Positions 16,631-24,700 of a DNA stretch of 54,218 nt are shown here, in pieces (positions within the stretch are counted from its first letter, which is position 1; each line of letters begins with the position of its first letter). The stretch covers positions 1 to 54,218 of the forward strand of contig WGMP01000027.1 in assembly GCA_016124975.1 (NCBI GenBank). Reading direction: 5' to 3'. This stretch comes from Phycisphaera sp. (lineage in GTDB: Bacteria; Planctomycetota; Phycisphaerae; Phycisphaerales; SM1A02). The notes below the pieces were generated by a model that had not been told where the DNA came from, ran no database searches, and saw only the letters and a list, made by a program, of their open reading frames with translations. The position numbers were made by a program, and so were the translations under genes.

Positions 16631-19455
16631 CAGATCGATCCAGAGAGCACGAAGGGCGCCCAGCACGAAGGATGGGCCGATTCAGCGATGAGGGCAAGCG
16701 TCGATTCGCGAAGTGCGCGAGATGGACGGGAACCCGCGTGGAGCGCGCGGTGGAATCGCGTCGCAAGGCGAAGCGCCGAACGATCTCGGACGCTCCAGAG
16801 CGTGGTGACGAGCCGCCGCGCGCCCGCGGCGTGGAACGCGCGCGCGATGCCCGACAGCTCGTCGCCTGCGTCGACCGCATGCCGGCCCGTCTCGCAGCCC
16901 GAGAGGACGACGAGGTCCGCCGCGAGACCAAGGTCGAGGATGTCGCGAATCGGTAGCCATCCGTCCGCGAGGCGCAGGCCCGATGCGGCGGGAAGCGACG
17001 GCACGAAGCGCCCGTGGCAGGCGAGGTGGATCATCGCGGCGGAGGGCGCCGCGTCGCGCAGCGCGCCGCGCGTGGCCGCATCGCCCTTCAGGAGCCGAGC
17101 GCCCGAGATCGCGGCGATCTCGTCGACCTCCTCGCCGATCAGAGGCGCGGCGGCATCGGCCACGCCGACGACGAGCGCGCCGTCAGGTGCGCTTCGCGTC
17201 GCCGCGGCCGGGCAGGCGATCGACGCGCTCGGCGCGGTCTGAATCTCGAACCGCTCGATGAGATGGCGCTTCCCATCGGAAAGGAGTGCGAAGGGAAGCG
17301 CGTGCAGCGCGCCGAACGGAACGACGACGAGGCGCGTGGCGCGTGCGTCGATGTCGGGCCGCTCGCCGAGGATCGGCGCGAGCACGCGGTCATGGAGCGC
17401 CCGCGAGAACCACGCGATCGCGCGCGAGCCGACGGGCGACCCATCACGCGCCGCGCCGTCGGTCGGCGCGCGCAGCTGGAACAGCAGCTTCTCGACGAGC
17501 TCGTCGACCTCGCCGCCGAAGACGAGCGCGCGGCTGCACGCGATCTCGCCCTCGAAGATCGTGAAAGCCATCAGCTCGTCGCCTGCGCGGAAGTAGGCGA
17601 TGAGCGCATCGCCGTGCGCGAGCCGCGCGGCGACCGCAGCGGCCTCCTCGACGCGCGCGAGAAGCGGCGACACGCCTCCCGCAGGCGCATGCATCGCCTG
17701 ACGCGCCGTGACAAGTTCGTCGATCGCGCGCTCGGTGCGGCGCATCGCGTCGAGAAGCGCGGGCGCGATGCCGCGGCGGACGCCTTCCGCGCCGCCGTCG
17801 GAGCCGTCGCGCGCAAGCCTCGCATGGAGTTCGGAGAGCTGCGCCCGCAGGAGGGCGAGCTGGTCGTCGGGGGTGCCCGCCGCGGAGTCTGTGCGTTCGA
17901 CCGCGCGCAAGATGGTCTCGAGAAGCTGCCTGCTGCGCGCACGCTCGACGGTGGCGAACGCGCGCGCGAGCGACGCGCGGTCGCCGCGTTCGAGCTCCGC
18001 GAGCGCGAGCTCCTCGTAGACGCGCAGCCGCGACGCCGTGAAGGTCGATCGATGGCGCTCGGCGCCGATCGTCGCGCGCAGTTCCTCGGCGGTCTCGACG
18101 GCGGCGGCGAGAAGCCTCTGGCTCTCGTCGTGCTCGCCGAGGGCGCGCGCGCAGGCCGCGGCGGTCGTCGTCAGGTCGATCTCGACGGTGCGCACGCCGA
18201 GGTCCTTCGTGCACGCGAACGCCTCGTCGATCGCCAGGCGCGCGGCGCGCGCATCGCCCTCGAGGAGATGCGCCTCCGCCGCGATCGCCCGCGCCCGCGC
18301 GCGGTCGAGCGGGCTCGCGTCCTCCGAGGCCTCGCGGGCGAGTTCGTGGGCGCGCGCAGGTTCGGCGGCGCGCAGCGCGAGTTCGGCGCGCATCAGCGTG
18401 GCGGCGCGGCGGCCGCGCACATCGCCGATCTCGGACGAGATGGCGAGCGCCTGCATGGCTTCGCCATCTGCATCGGTAAACCGCGCGGCGGCCGCGAGCG
18501 TGCGCGCGCGCACGAGCCGTGCGCGCGCCGTCTCGGCACGGAGCCCGCGCGCAGACGCGACCTCGAGCGCCTCGCTTGCGGCGGCCAGGGCCTCGCGCGC
18601 CGCGCCGAGCGTGGCGAGCGCCTCGGCCTCTTCGATGAGAAGGCGCGCGTGGTGGCCAGGCGCCACGCCCTTCGCCGCCTCCGCGGCACGCGCGAACGCC
18701 GCGATCGACTCGCCGAGCCGGCCCTGCCGCGCAAGAAGATCGGCCTTGTTTCCGAGGACGATCGTGCGCGCGAGCGGAAGACCCTCGAGCGCCGCGTCCG
18801 CGTCGTCGAAGGCGCGCATCGCCTCCGAGAGTCGGTCGAGCTGCAGCAGCGCTTCGCCGAGCGTGTTGAGGATCGTGCCGCGCGCGGCGCGGTCCTCGGG
18901 CGCGACACCCGCGAGCGCACGCTCGAGCGCGGCAAGCGCCTCCGCGGATTCACCGCGGATCTTGTGGACATTCGCGAGGTTGAGCTCGGCGCGGGCCGCG
19001 AGATCCATGCGCCCCGCCGCCGCGAGCGTGTCGCGCGCGGCCGCACCGCGTGCGATGGCCTCGGCGGTGCGGCCGAGCTTCGCGAGCGCATGCATCGAGG
19101 CCACGCGGGCGCGCGCCGACTCGACGGCGTCGCCCGAGGCCTGCGCGATCTCCGCGGCGGCGTCGGCACAGGCGATCGCCTGCTCGAGCTCGCCGAGGTA
19201 GGCGTGCGCCGCGACGAGCGCGCGGCCCGCGCGCGCGGCGGCCGAGCCGAGACCAAGCGCCCGCGCGGTTTCTTCGACCGCGCGTGCGGCGCGCACGGCG
19301 TCCTTTGGCGAACCCGCCGCGAGTCGCTCGCACGCGTCGCCGAGCGCGGTCAGCGCGGCCATGGCGCCGCGCGCGTCGTCGCGCACGGCCTCGCCGCGCG
19401 CCGAGGGCGACAGCGACATGAACGCCTCGAGTTCGAGCGGTGGCTGCTCCGTCAT
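16630..19455 (-). CDS. TPR-CHAT protein (caspase/separase-like protease)
   Basis: A 941-residue cytoplasmic protein. Residues 20-520 are alanine-rich helical hairpins with tetratricopeptide spacing (AELNLANVHKIRGESAEALAAL, written here in part; NTLGEALLQLDRLSEAMRAF). A linker and the CHAT domain follow, about 620-941. The caspase-fold dyad is intact: His in HLACHG at about 814 and Cys in VVLSGCETG at about 854. The C-terminus (CWAPFVLSGSI) is also typical of CHAT. Such proteins are protease effectors, the TPRs usually sensing a partner; the substrate is not visible here. Its ATG overlaps the stop of the upstream unknown gene (ATGA), and its own stop overlaps the subtilisin start, so three genes are tightly coupled under the sigma-factor promoter. 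Confidence 0.92.
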   Translation of the reverse strand: MTEQPPLELEAFMSLSPSARGEAVRDDARGAMAALTALGDACERLAAGSPKDAVRAARAVEETARALGLGSAAARAGRALVAAHAYLGELEQAIACADAAAEIAQASGDAVESARARVASMHALAKLGRTAEAIARGAAARDTLAAAGRMDLAARAELNLANVHKIRGESAEALAALERALAGVAPEDRAARGTILNTLGEALLQLDRLSEAMRAFDDADAALEGLPLARTIVLGNKADLLARQGRLGESIAAFARAAEAAKGVAPGHHARLLIEEAEALATLGAAREALAAASEALEVASARGLRAETARARLVRARTLAAAARFTDADGEAMQALAISSEIGDVRGRRAATLMRAELALRAAEPARAHELAREASEDASPLDRARARAIAAEAHLLEGDARAARLAIDEAFACTKDLGVRTVEIDLTTTAAACARALGEHDESQRLLAAAVETAEELRATIGAERHRSTFTASRLRVYEELALAELERGDRASLARAFATVERARSRQLLETILRAVERTDSAAGTPDDQLALLRAQLSELHARLARDGSDGGAEGVRRGIAPALLDAMRRTERAIDELVTARQAMHAPAGGVSPLLARVEEAAAVAARLAHGDALIAYFRAGDELMAFTIFEGEIACSRALVFGGEVDELVEKLLFQLRAPTDGAARDGSPVGSRAIAWFSRALHDRVLAPILGERPDIDARATRLVVVPFGALHALPFALLSDGKRHLIERFEIQTAPSASIACPAAATRSAPDGALVVGVADAAAPLIGEEVDEIAAISGARLLKGDAATRGALRDAAPSAAMIHLACHGRFVPSLPAASGLRLADGWLPIRDILDLGLAADLVVLSGCETGRHAVDAGDELSGIARAFHAAGARRLVTTLWSVRDRSALRLATRFHRALHAGSRPSRALRESTLALIAESAHPSCWAPFVLSGSI

Positions 19456-20150
19456 CGCCCGCTCCGCGCGGGCCATTCGATCACGGCGACGACCGCACCA
19501 GCGCGGTCGATGAGCGCAAGCCGCGCCGTGCCCGCGGGAACCGCGAGCGTGAACATGCCGAACGGGTCGAGCTCCGCGCGCGCGAGCACCGTCTCGCCCG
19601 CGCCGAGCGCTGCGATAGAGCCGCGCATCGCGCCGCCCGCGCCCTCCTCGCGCGCGATCTCCCCGACCACGCGCTCCGTTCCGTCCTCGGCCTCGATCCG
19701 TTCGGCGCGAATCCTGAGCGCTCCGACCGTGCCTGCGACGGTGTCGGCACCACGGTCGTCGCGGAATCCCGCCAGCGTGACGCTTGCCGCCTCATCGCCG
19801 CGCGCAAGGCCGAGCCACGACGCGATCGCGGCGCCCGCCGTGTCGAGCGCGCTCCCGATCGACGCGATCGCGCCCATCGGTCGCTGGCCGCGCGCCGCTA
19901 CCCGCGCCCCGAGCGCGAGGGCGCGGCGAAGCGCGTCCGCAGGCGGCTCGAGTTCTTGCGCCGCCGTGCACTCGGCGCGCACGGCCTCTGCGGCCGTGCG
20001 CATCCCGCGCAGCAGATCGGCGGTGGCGCGGTCGCGCGTCGCCGCGATCTCGATGCGCCGAACGACATCCTGCGCCGCGTCGCCGAACGCGACGGACGCG
20101 ATCTCCTCCGTAGAGGGCTGGCGAGGGGATGGGCGAGGTTCGGAAGCCAT
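19452..20150 (-). CDS. Unknown protein between sigma factor and CHAT protease
   Basis: Not recognised. The 232-residue product has a helical first half (about 12-110; STEEIASVAFGDAAQDVVRR, then AALGARVAARG). The second half looks beta-rich (about 125-232), with alternating strands such as AELDPFGMFTLAVPAGTARLALIDRAG (written here as its start AELDPFGMFTLAVP), a layout like a small sandwich or carboxypeptidase-regulatory-like domain. There is no signal peptide, membrane helix or cysteine/histidine zinc motif, so it is not a classical anti-sigma factor. The ATG at 20150 fits the spacing after the sigma gene, while an in-frame ATG at 20387 would overlap the sigma gene by 140 bp. It overlaps the CHAT start (ATGA). 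A role linking sigma activity to the protease is inference from position only. Confidence 0.7.
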   Translation of the reverse strand: MASEPRPSPRQPSTEEIASVAFGDAAQDVVRRIEIAATRDRATADLLRGMRTAAEAVRAECTAAQELEPPADALRRALALGARVAARGQRPMGAIASIGSALDTAGAAIASWLGLARGDEAASVTLAGFRDDRGADTVAGTVGALRIRAERIEAEDGTERVVGEIAREEGAGGAMRGSIAALGAGETVLARAELDPFGMFTLAVPAGTARLALIDRAGAVVAVIEWPARSGR

Positions 20151-20247
20151 TTCGAACGGAAGGCCGGCCAAGCGGAAGGGGCGGAGCGCTGCGTCCTCCA
20201 AAGGAGCGGAGCGGGGCGCCCGAGATACGGCGAAATCAGCGGCGCGG

Positions 20248-20904
20248 TCAGGAATCCTCGAATGGGCGCTGCTGGTCGGCGGATCGGCCCTCCGAGCGGC
20301 CGGCGGCCCCGTCCCCGAAACCCAGCGTTCCGAGAACACGGGCGAGTTTCTCGAGGCACCGCGCCCGGGTCGGTCCGATCGACCCAACGCGCAGGCCGAG
20401 CCGCTCGGAGATCAGCGCATAGTTCGGCTCGCCCGACGGGCCCTGCATTGACCCGCCGAACAGCGCCTCGAGCAGCTCGCGGCACTTCCCGCCGAGCCGC
20501 TCGAGCCCCTCGCGCACCAGCTGGCGCTCGGTCGCGGTCTCGACGACCTCCCGTTCCCCGCGCGTGTCTTCGGGGTCGATTCCCGCGCCATCCTCGTCGG
20601 CCGCGCCGACGCCCGCGGCGGCCTCGCGCGACGAGCGGGCCCGCTGCGCCGCGCGCCAGCACAGCCGACGCGCCGTGGTCGCAAGCCACGCGGGCAGCGC
20701 CTTGCCGTCGCGCACCCCGTCGAGATGCTCGACGAGCGCCGCGAACACTTGCTGGAAGATGTCCTCGCGCTCCTCCTCGCGAAGACGATGCTTGAGGAGG
20801 ATCGACCAGACGAGCCGTCGATGCCGCTGCACCAGCGCTTCCCAAGCGGCCGCATCACCGTCGCGGCAGCGCTCGAGCAGGGTCTCGTCCGGAACAAAGG
20901 ACAT
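20248..20904 (-). CDS. ECF-type RNA polymerase sigma factor (CHAT operon)
   Basis: A 218-residue sigma-70 family factor. Region 2 runs from about residue 5 to 75 (DETLLERCRDGDAAAWEALV; EDIFQQVFAALVEHLD) and region 4 from about 125 to 185, with the helix-turn-helix PNYALISERLGLRVGSIGPT followed by RARCLEKL. It would direct polymerase to a set of promoters that probably includes its own operon. It is the first gene of the minus-strand set: sigma, unknown, CHAT, subtilisin-dockerin. The ATG at 20904 is chosen because TACACT lies just upstream and the protein then begins in the usual way; an ATG at 21009 would run into the repeat tract. There is a 97-bp gap before the next gene. Confidence 0.93.
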   Translation of the reverse strand: MSFVPDETLLERCRDGDAAAWEALVQRHRRLVWSILLKHRLREEEREDIFQQVFAALVEHLDGVRDGKALPAWLATTARRLCWRAAQRARSSREAAAGVGAADEDGAGIDPEDTRGEREVVETATERQLVREGLERLGGKCRELLEALFGGSMQGPSGEPNYALISERLGLRVGSIGPTRARCLEKLARVLGTLGFGDGAAGRSEGRSADQQRPFEDS

Positions 20905-20914
20905 CGCGGCTGCG

Positions 20915-20920
20915 AGTGTA
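20915..20920 (-). promoter_or_regulatory. TACACT -10-like box of the CHAT operon
   Basis: On the minus strand TACACT ends 10 bases before the sigma-factor ATG. It is the same box as before household genes such as lipA, so basal expression is probably driven by the main sigma factor. Confidence 0.5.
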
Positions 20921-20966
20921 GTGCACGGCGCGCATGGGGCCGAATCGAGGCATCCTTCGAGCGATT

Positions 20967-21046
20967 CGCGGACTTCCGCGGACTTCCACGGACTCTCACG
21001 GGCTCTCACGGGCTCTCACGGGCTCCCACGGACTCCCACGGGCGCC
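20967..21046. repeat. Eight tandem 10-bp repeats between divergent sigma genes
   Basis: Eight consecutive decamers close to CACGGGCTCT: two CGCGGACTTC units, then CACGGACTCT, CACGGGCTCT twice, CACGGGCTCC, CACGGACTCC and CACGGGCGCC. The 10-bp period equals about one turn of DNA, so bound proteins would sit on one face. The tract lies between the start codons of two ECF sigma genes (20904 and 21103). Confidence 0.9.
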
Positions 21047-21102
21047 CTCCCTCGCGCACCTGTCCCGCTCCACGCCAGACGCGAATCTGAGACAACTCCG
21101 AC

Positions 21103-21753
21103 ATGGATGCCATGGGCGGCGGCTTGAACGACGACTGCTCCGATCTCGCGGCCTTTGCGGCGGGCGATGCGGATGCGGGACGACGGCTCTACGACCGCCA
21201 CGCCTCCGTGCTCTTCGCCCTGTGCAGGGAAGAGACAGGGTCGCGCTCGCGGGAGGACGCTGAGGACGCCGTGCAGGAGACCTTCCTGCGCGCCTTCCGC
21301 ATGCGCGACCGTTTGACCGATCCGACGGGTTTCCGCCCGTGGCTCTACGCCATCGCACGCCTCGTGTGCAGGGAAGCGAAGGCCGCGCGCGCGAAGGCGC
21401 GACGCGACGCGGGATATGGACTCGGAGCGTCGCGCGGCACCTCGATGGGCGTCGCGCGCGAAGGAGCCGAACGCATGGCGGACCACACGGCACATGAACA
21501 GCTTGCGCGCCTCGGTGGCGCGGCCCCATCCGCGCCGCTCGAGCAGACCGAGGCGCTCGCGAGCCTCGGTCGCGCGATCGACGCGCTGCCCGAGGACCTG
21601 CGCCTCGCGCTCCACATCTTCTACATCGAACGCGACCCCGTCTCGGTCGCGAAGGAGGCGCTCGGGATCTCCCGTGCGCAGTTCTACCGCCTCGTCGCAG
21701 AGGCGCGAAACCTGATTGCGGCGCGGTTGACGCGAGGGGACTTCCAGTCATGA
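21103..21753 (+). CDS. ECF-type RNA polymerase sigma factor (VIT/vWA module)
   Basis: A 216-residue sigma-70 family factor. Region 2 has LAAFAAGDADAGRRLYDRHA and EDAVQETFLRAFR (about 13-65), RPWLYAIARLVCRE (about 78-91) matches region 2.4, and region 4 is about 145-205 (ALPEDLRLALHIFYIERD; VAKEALGISRAQFYRLVAEAR). It is unlike the sigma factor of the neighbouring CHAT operon in region 4, so the two are not recent duplicates. Its stop overlaps the ATG of the VIT/vWA membrane protein (ATGA), the typical layout of an ECF factor with its regulator. GACAAC ends six bases before the ATG; the ATG at 21112 is an alternative start. Confidence 0.93.
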   Translation: MDAMGGGLNDDCSDLAAFAAGDADAGRRLYDRHASVLFALCREETGSRSREDAEDAVQETFLRAFRMRDRLTDPTGFRPWLYAIARLVCREAKAARAKARRDAGYGLGASRGTSMGVAREGAERMADHTAHEQLARLGGAAPSAPLEQTEALASLGRAIDALPEDLRLALHIFYIERDPVSVAKEALGISRAQFYRLVAEARNLIAARLTRGDFQS

Positions 21754-24700
21754 CGAACCACGACCACCACGACCGCGCGCGCGACGGCGACGACTCGCCC
21801 GAGATCCCGCGCGGCGATTCGCTCGACGCGCTCTTGCGCGCCTGGCACGACGAGAACGCGGCGTCCGCGCGCGCCAAGCGCGACGAGATCATGCGGTCGC
21901 TTCTCGCCGAGCGCACGGCGCAGCGCGCCCCCGCACCCGCCCGCACGACGGGCGTCCTCGCGCAGATCGGCTTCGCACGCCTCGCCGTCGCGGCGCTTCT
22001 TCTTCTTGCGACGGGCGTCTTCATCACCATGCTCGTCGGCCCCGTCGGCACGCGCGAAGCCGTCGCAGACGATGGAATCATCCAGGTCGCCGAGGGCGGC
22101 GCGCTCGAGGCGATCGACGCGGACGGAAACCCGCTCGGCGCGTGCCCGCTCCAGCGAACGGAGGTCTCGGTCGAGATCTCGGGGCCATTCGCGCGCACGG
22201 TCGTCGAGCAGACCTACGCCAATCCGTTCCCGCGCACGATCGAGGCCGTCTACACCTTCCCGCTCTCGAACCGCGCCGCGGTCGACCGCATGACGATGAC
22301 CGTGCGCGGGCCGTCGGGCGACAAGGTCGTCGAGGGCGAGGTGAAGGAACGCGCGCTCGCCCGCGCCATCTACGAGGACGCGCGCGAGTCCGGCTTCGTC
22401 GCGAGCCTGCTCGAGCAGGAGCGCCCCAACATCTTCACGCAGTCTGTCGCGAACATCGAGCCGGGCGCCACCGTCAAGGTGCGCATCGCCACCATCGAGC
22501 TCGTCGAGCGCAAGGACGGCGTCTCGCAGTACGCCTTCCCGATGGTCGTCGGGCCGCGCTACATCCCGGGGCGAAGCTCGCTCGCTGGAGACGCGATGCC
22601 GAGGCTTCCCGAGGGATGGGCCGTGCGCGAGGGCCTCGTCCTGCGCGGGCCCGCGTCGGCGGAGACGGAGCCGGGCGCCGCGATCTCGCCCGCGCGCCTC
22701 GGGCGCATGCTCGTCGAGGCGATTCCCGTGCGAGCGACCGACGCCGCCGCGATCGACGCCATGCTTGCATTCGGCGACGGCGTGCCGTTCCTCGCACGCT
22801 ACGCCGACGGCGGCGGCGAGCGCGGCGTCTTCTCGCCCACGGCCTCGATCGGCGAGATCAACGGGCGCTTCTTCTTCGTGCCCGCCGCTCCGCAAGGCGG
22901 CGCTGGCACGGGCTTCGCGAACCCGACGGACGAGGTTTCCGACGCAGACAGGATCACGCCCGTTCCCGTGCGCCCCGAGACGCGCGCGGGCCACGACATC
23001 TCGGTGAAGGTCACGATCGACTCTGGCGGCGCGCCGCTCGGCGCGGTCGCAAGCGCGGAGCACGCCGTGCGCGTCGAGGATCTCTCGCCCACGCGCCGCG
23101 TCGTCTCGCTCGCCGATGCGAAGACGATTCCGAACCGCGACTTCGTGCTGCGCTGGCAGTCACCCGCGGCGACGGTCGAGCCCGCGTTCTTCACGCACAC
23201 CTCGGATGCGGCAGACGCCGATGCACGCGGCGGCTTCTTCGCGCTCATGCTCGAGCCGCCCGCGCGCGTCGAGCCATCCGCGAAGCGCCCGCGCGAACTC
23301 GTCTTCGTGCTCGATGTGTCGGGCTCGATGAACGGCTTCCCCATCGAGAAGTCGAAGGAGCTTGCGCGCAAGGCGATCGCGCGCATGCGTCCGACGGACA
23401 CCTTCAACATCGTCACCTTCGCAGGCGCGACGGCCGTGCTCTGGCCCGAGCCGAAGCCCGCGACCGCGGAGAACATCGCCTTCGCCGACAGCTTCCTCGC
23501 TGGCGCATCGGGCGGCGGCGGCACGGAGATGATGACCGCGATCAACGCGGCGCTCGTCCAGCCTGGCCGCAGCGGCGTCGATGCGGCGAAGCTCCTCGAG
23601 CTTCCCGCCGACGGGCGCAGCATGACGGTCGCGGTGCCGGCGGGCACCCTCGCCGTCGACGGCGCGCGCTGGAAAATCGACGCGGGCCTCGCCGCCGACG
23701 GTACGCGGCGCACGGTCGTCGCGGAGATTCCCGTCGTTCTCCCCGAGAACCCGCGCCGCCTCGCGGTCCTCCTCGACGGCGCGTGGACGACGAAGGACGC
23801 CGAGCGCGTGTTCGTCGCGCGCAGCGCCCGCTTCGAGGACGCCGACGCGCGCACGCGCTTCGTCTTCTTCCTGACCGACGGCTACATCGGCAACGACCAG
23901 GCGGTCGTGCAGGCCGTGCGCGACAACGCGCGCGCCTCTCGCGTCTTCAGCCTCGGGATCGGCAACTCCGTCAACCGCTTCCTGCTTGACGAAATGGCGC
24001 GTGCGGGCCGCGGCGTGTGCGAGGTCGTGACGCTTGCGGAGGACGCAGACGCCGCCGTCGAGCGGCTCGTGCGGCGCATCGACGCGCCCGTCCTCACCGA
24101 CCTCGAGATCGCGGTCGACCCCGCGCTCGGAATCCGCGAGCTTCTCCCGGCCGGCGAGTGGCTGCCCGACCTTTACGACGTCGAGCCGCTCGTCCTGATC
24201 GGCCGCTTCGACGGCGCGGCGCGCGGCGCGATCACGCTGCGTGGCCGAACGGGCGCAGGTCCGTGGGAGCGCACGGTGTCGGTCGAGCTTCCCGCGCGTG
24301 AGCCGCGGCACGATGTGGTGCCCTCGCTCTGGGCGCGTGCGAAGGTCGACGCACTGCTTCTCCCGCATCTCGCGGCGGTCGAGTCCGACACGCTCGACCC
24401 CGTCACGCGCCGCTCCGTCGTCCGCCTCGGCGAGGCGTTCCGCATCACGACGCCGTTCACGAGCTTCGTCGCGGTCGAGAAGAGCCGCGTGGTCGTCGGC
24501 GGCAAGCCGCTCCTCGTGGCGGTTCCCGTCGAGCTTCCGTCGGGCACGAACTGGAACGGCTTCTTCGGAACGGGCGCCGAGATTCCCGCCGCGATGCGCG
24601 CAGAGGCGCGCGGCGTGCGCGACGAGCGGGGCGCGGTCGCGTCGTTCGGTGCCGCGTTCGCGCGGATCGCGGGCGAACGCGGGCTCGACGACGGCGCTGC

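Noticed and set aside
17014-20451. 1,145-codon open frame antisense to the CHAT operon
   Set aside because: It is the mirror of the CHAT and unknown genes, with monotonous Arg/Ala composition, no motifs, and crossing three real genes and their overlaps.
20967-21046. CRISPR-like or iteron origin for the 10-bp repeats
   Set aside because: Units are contiguous without spacers, and no replication gene or DnaA boxes are seen.
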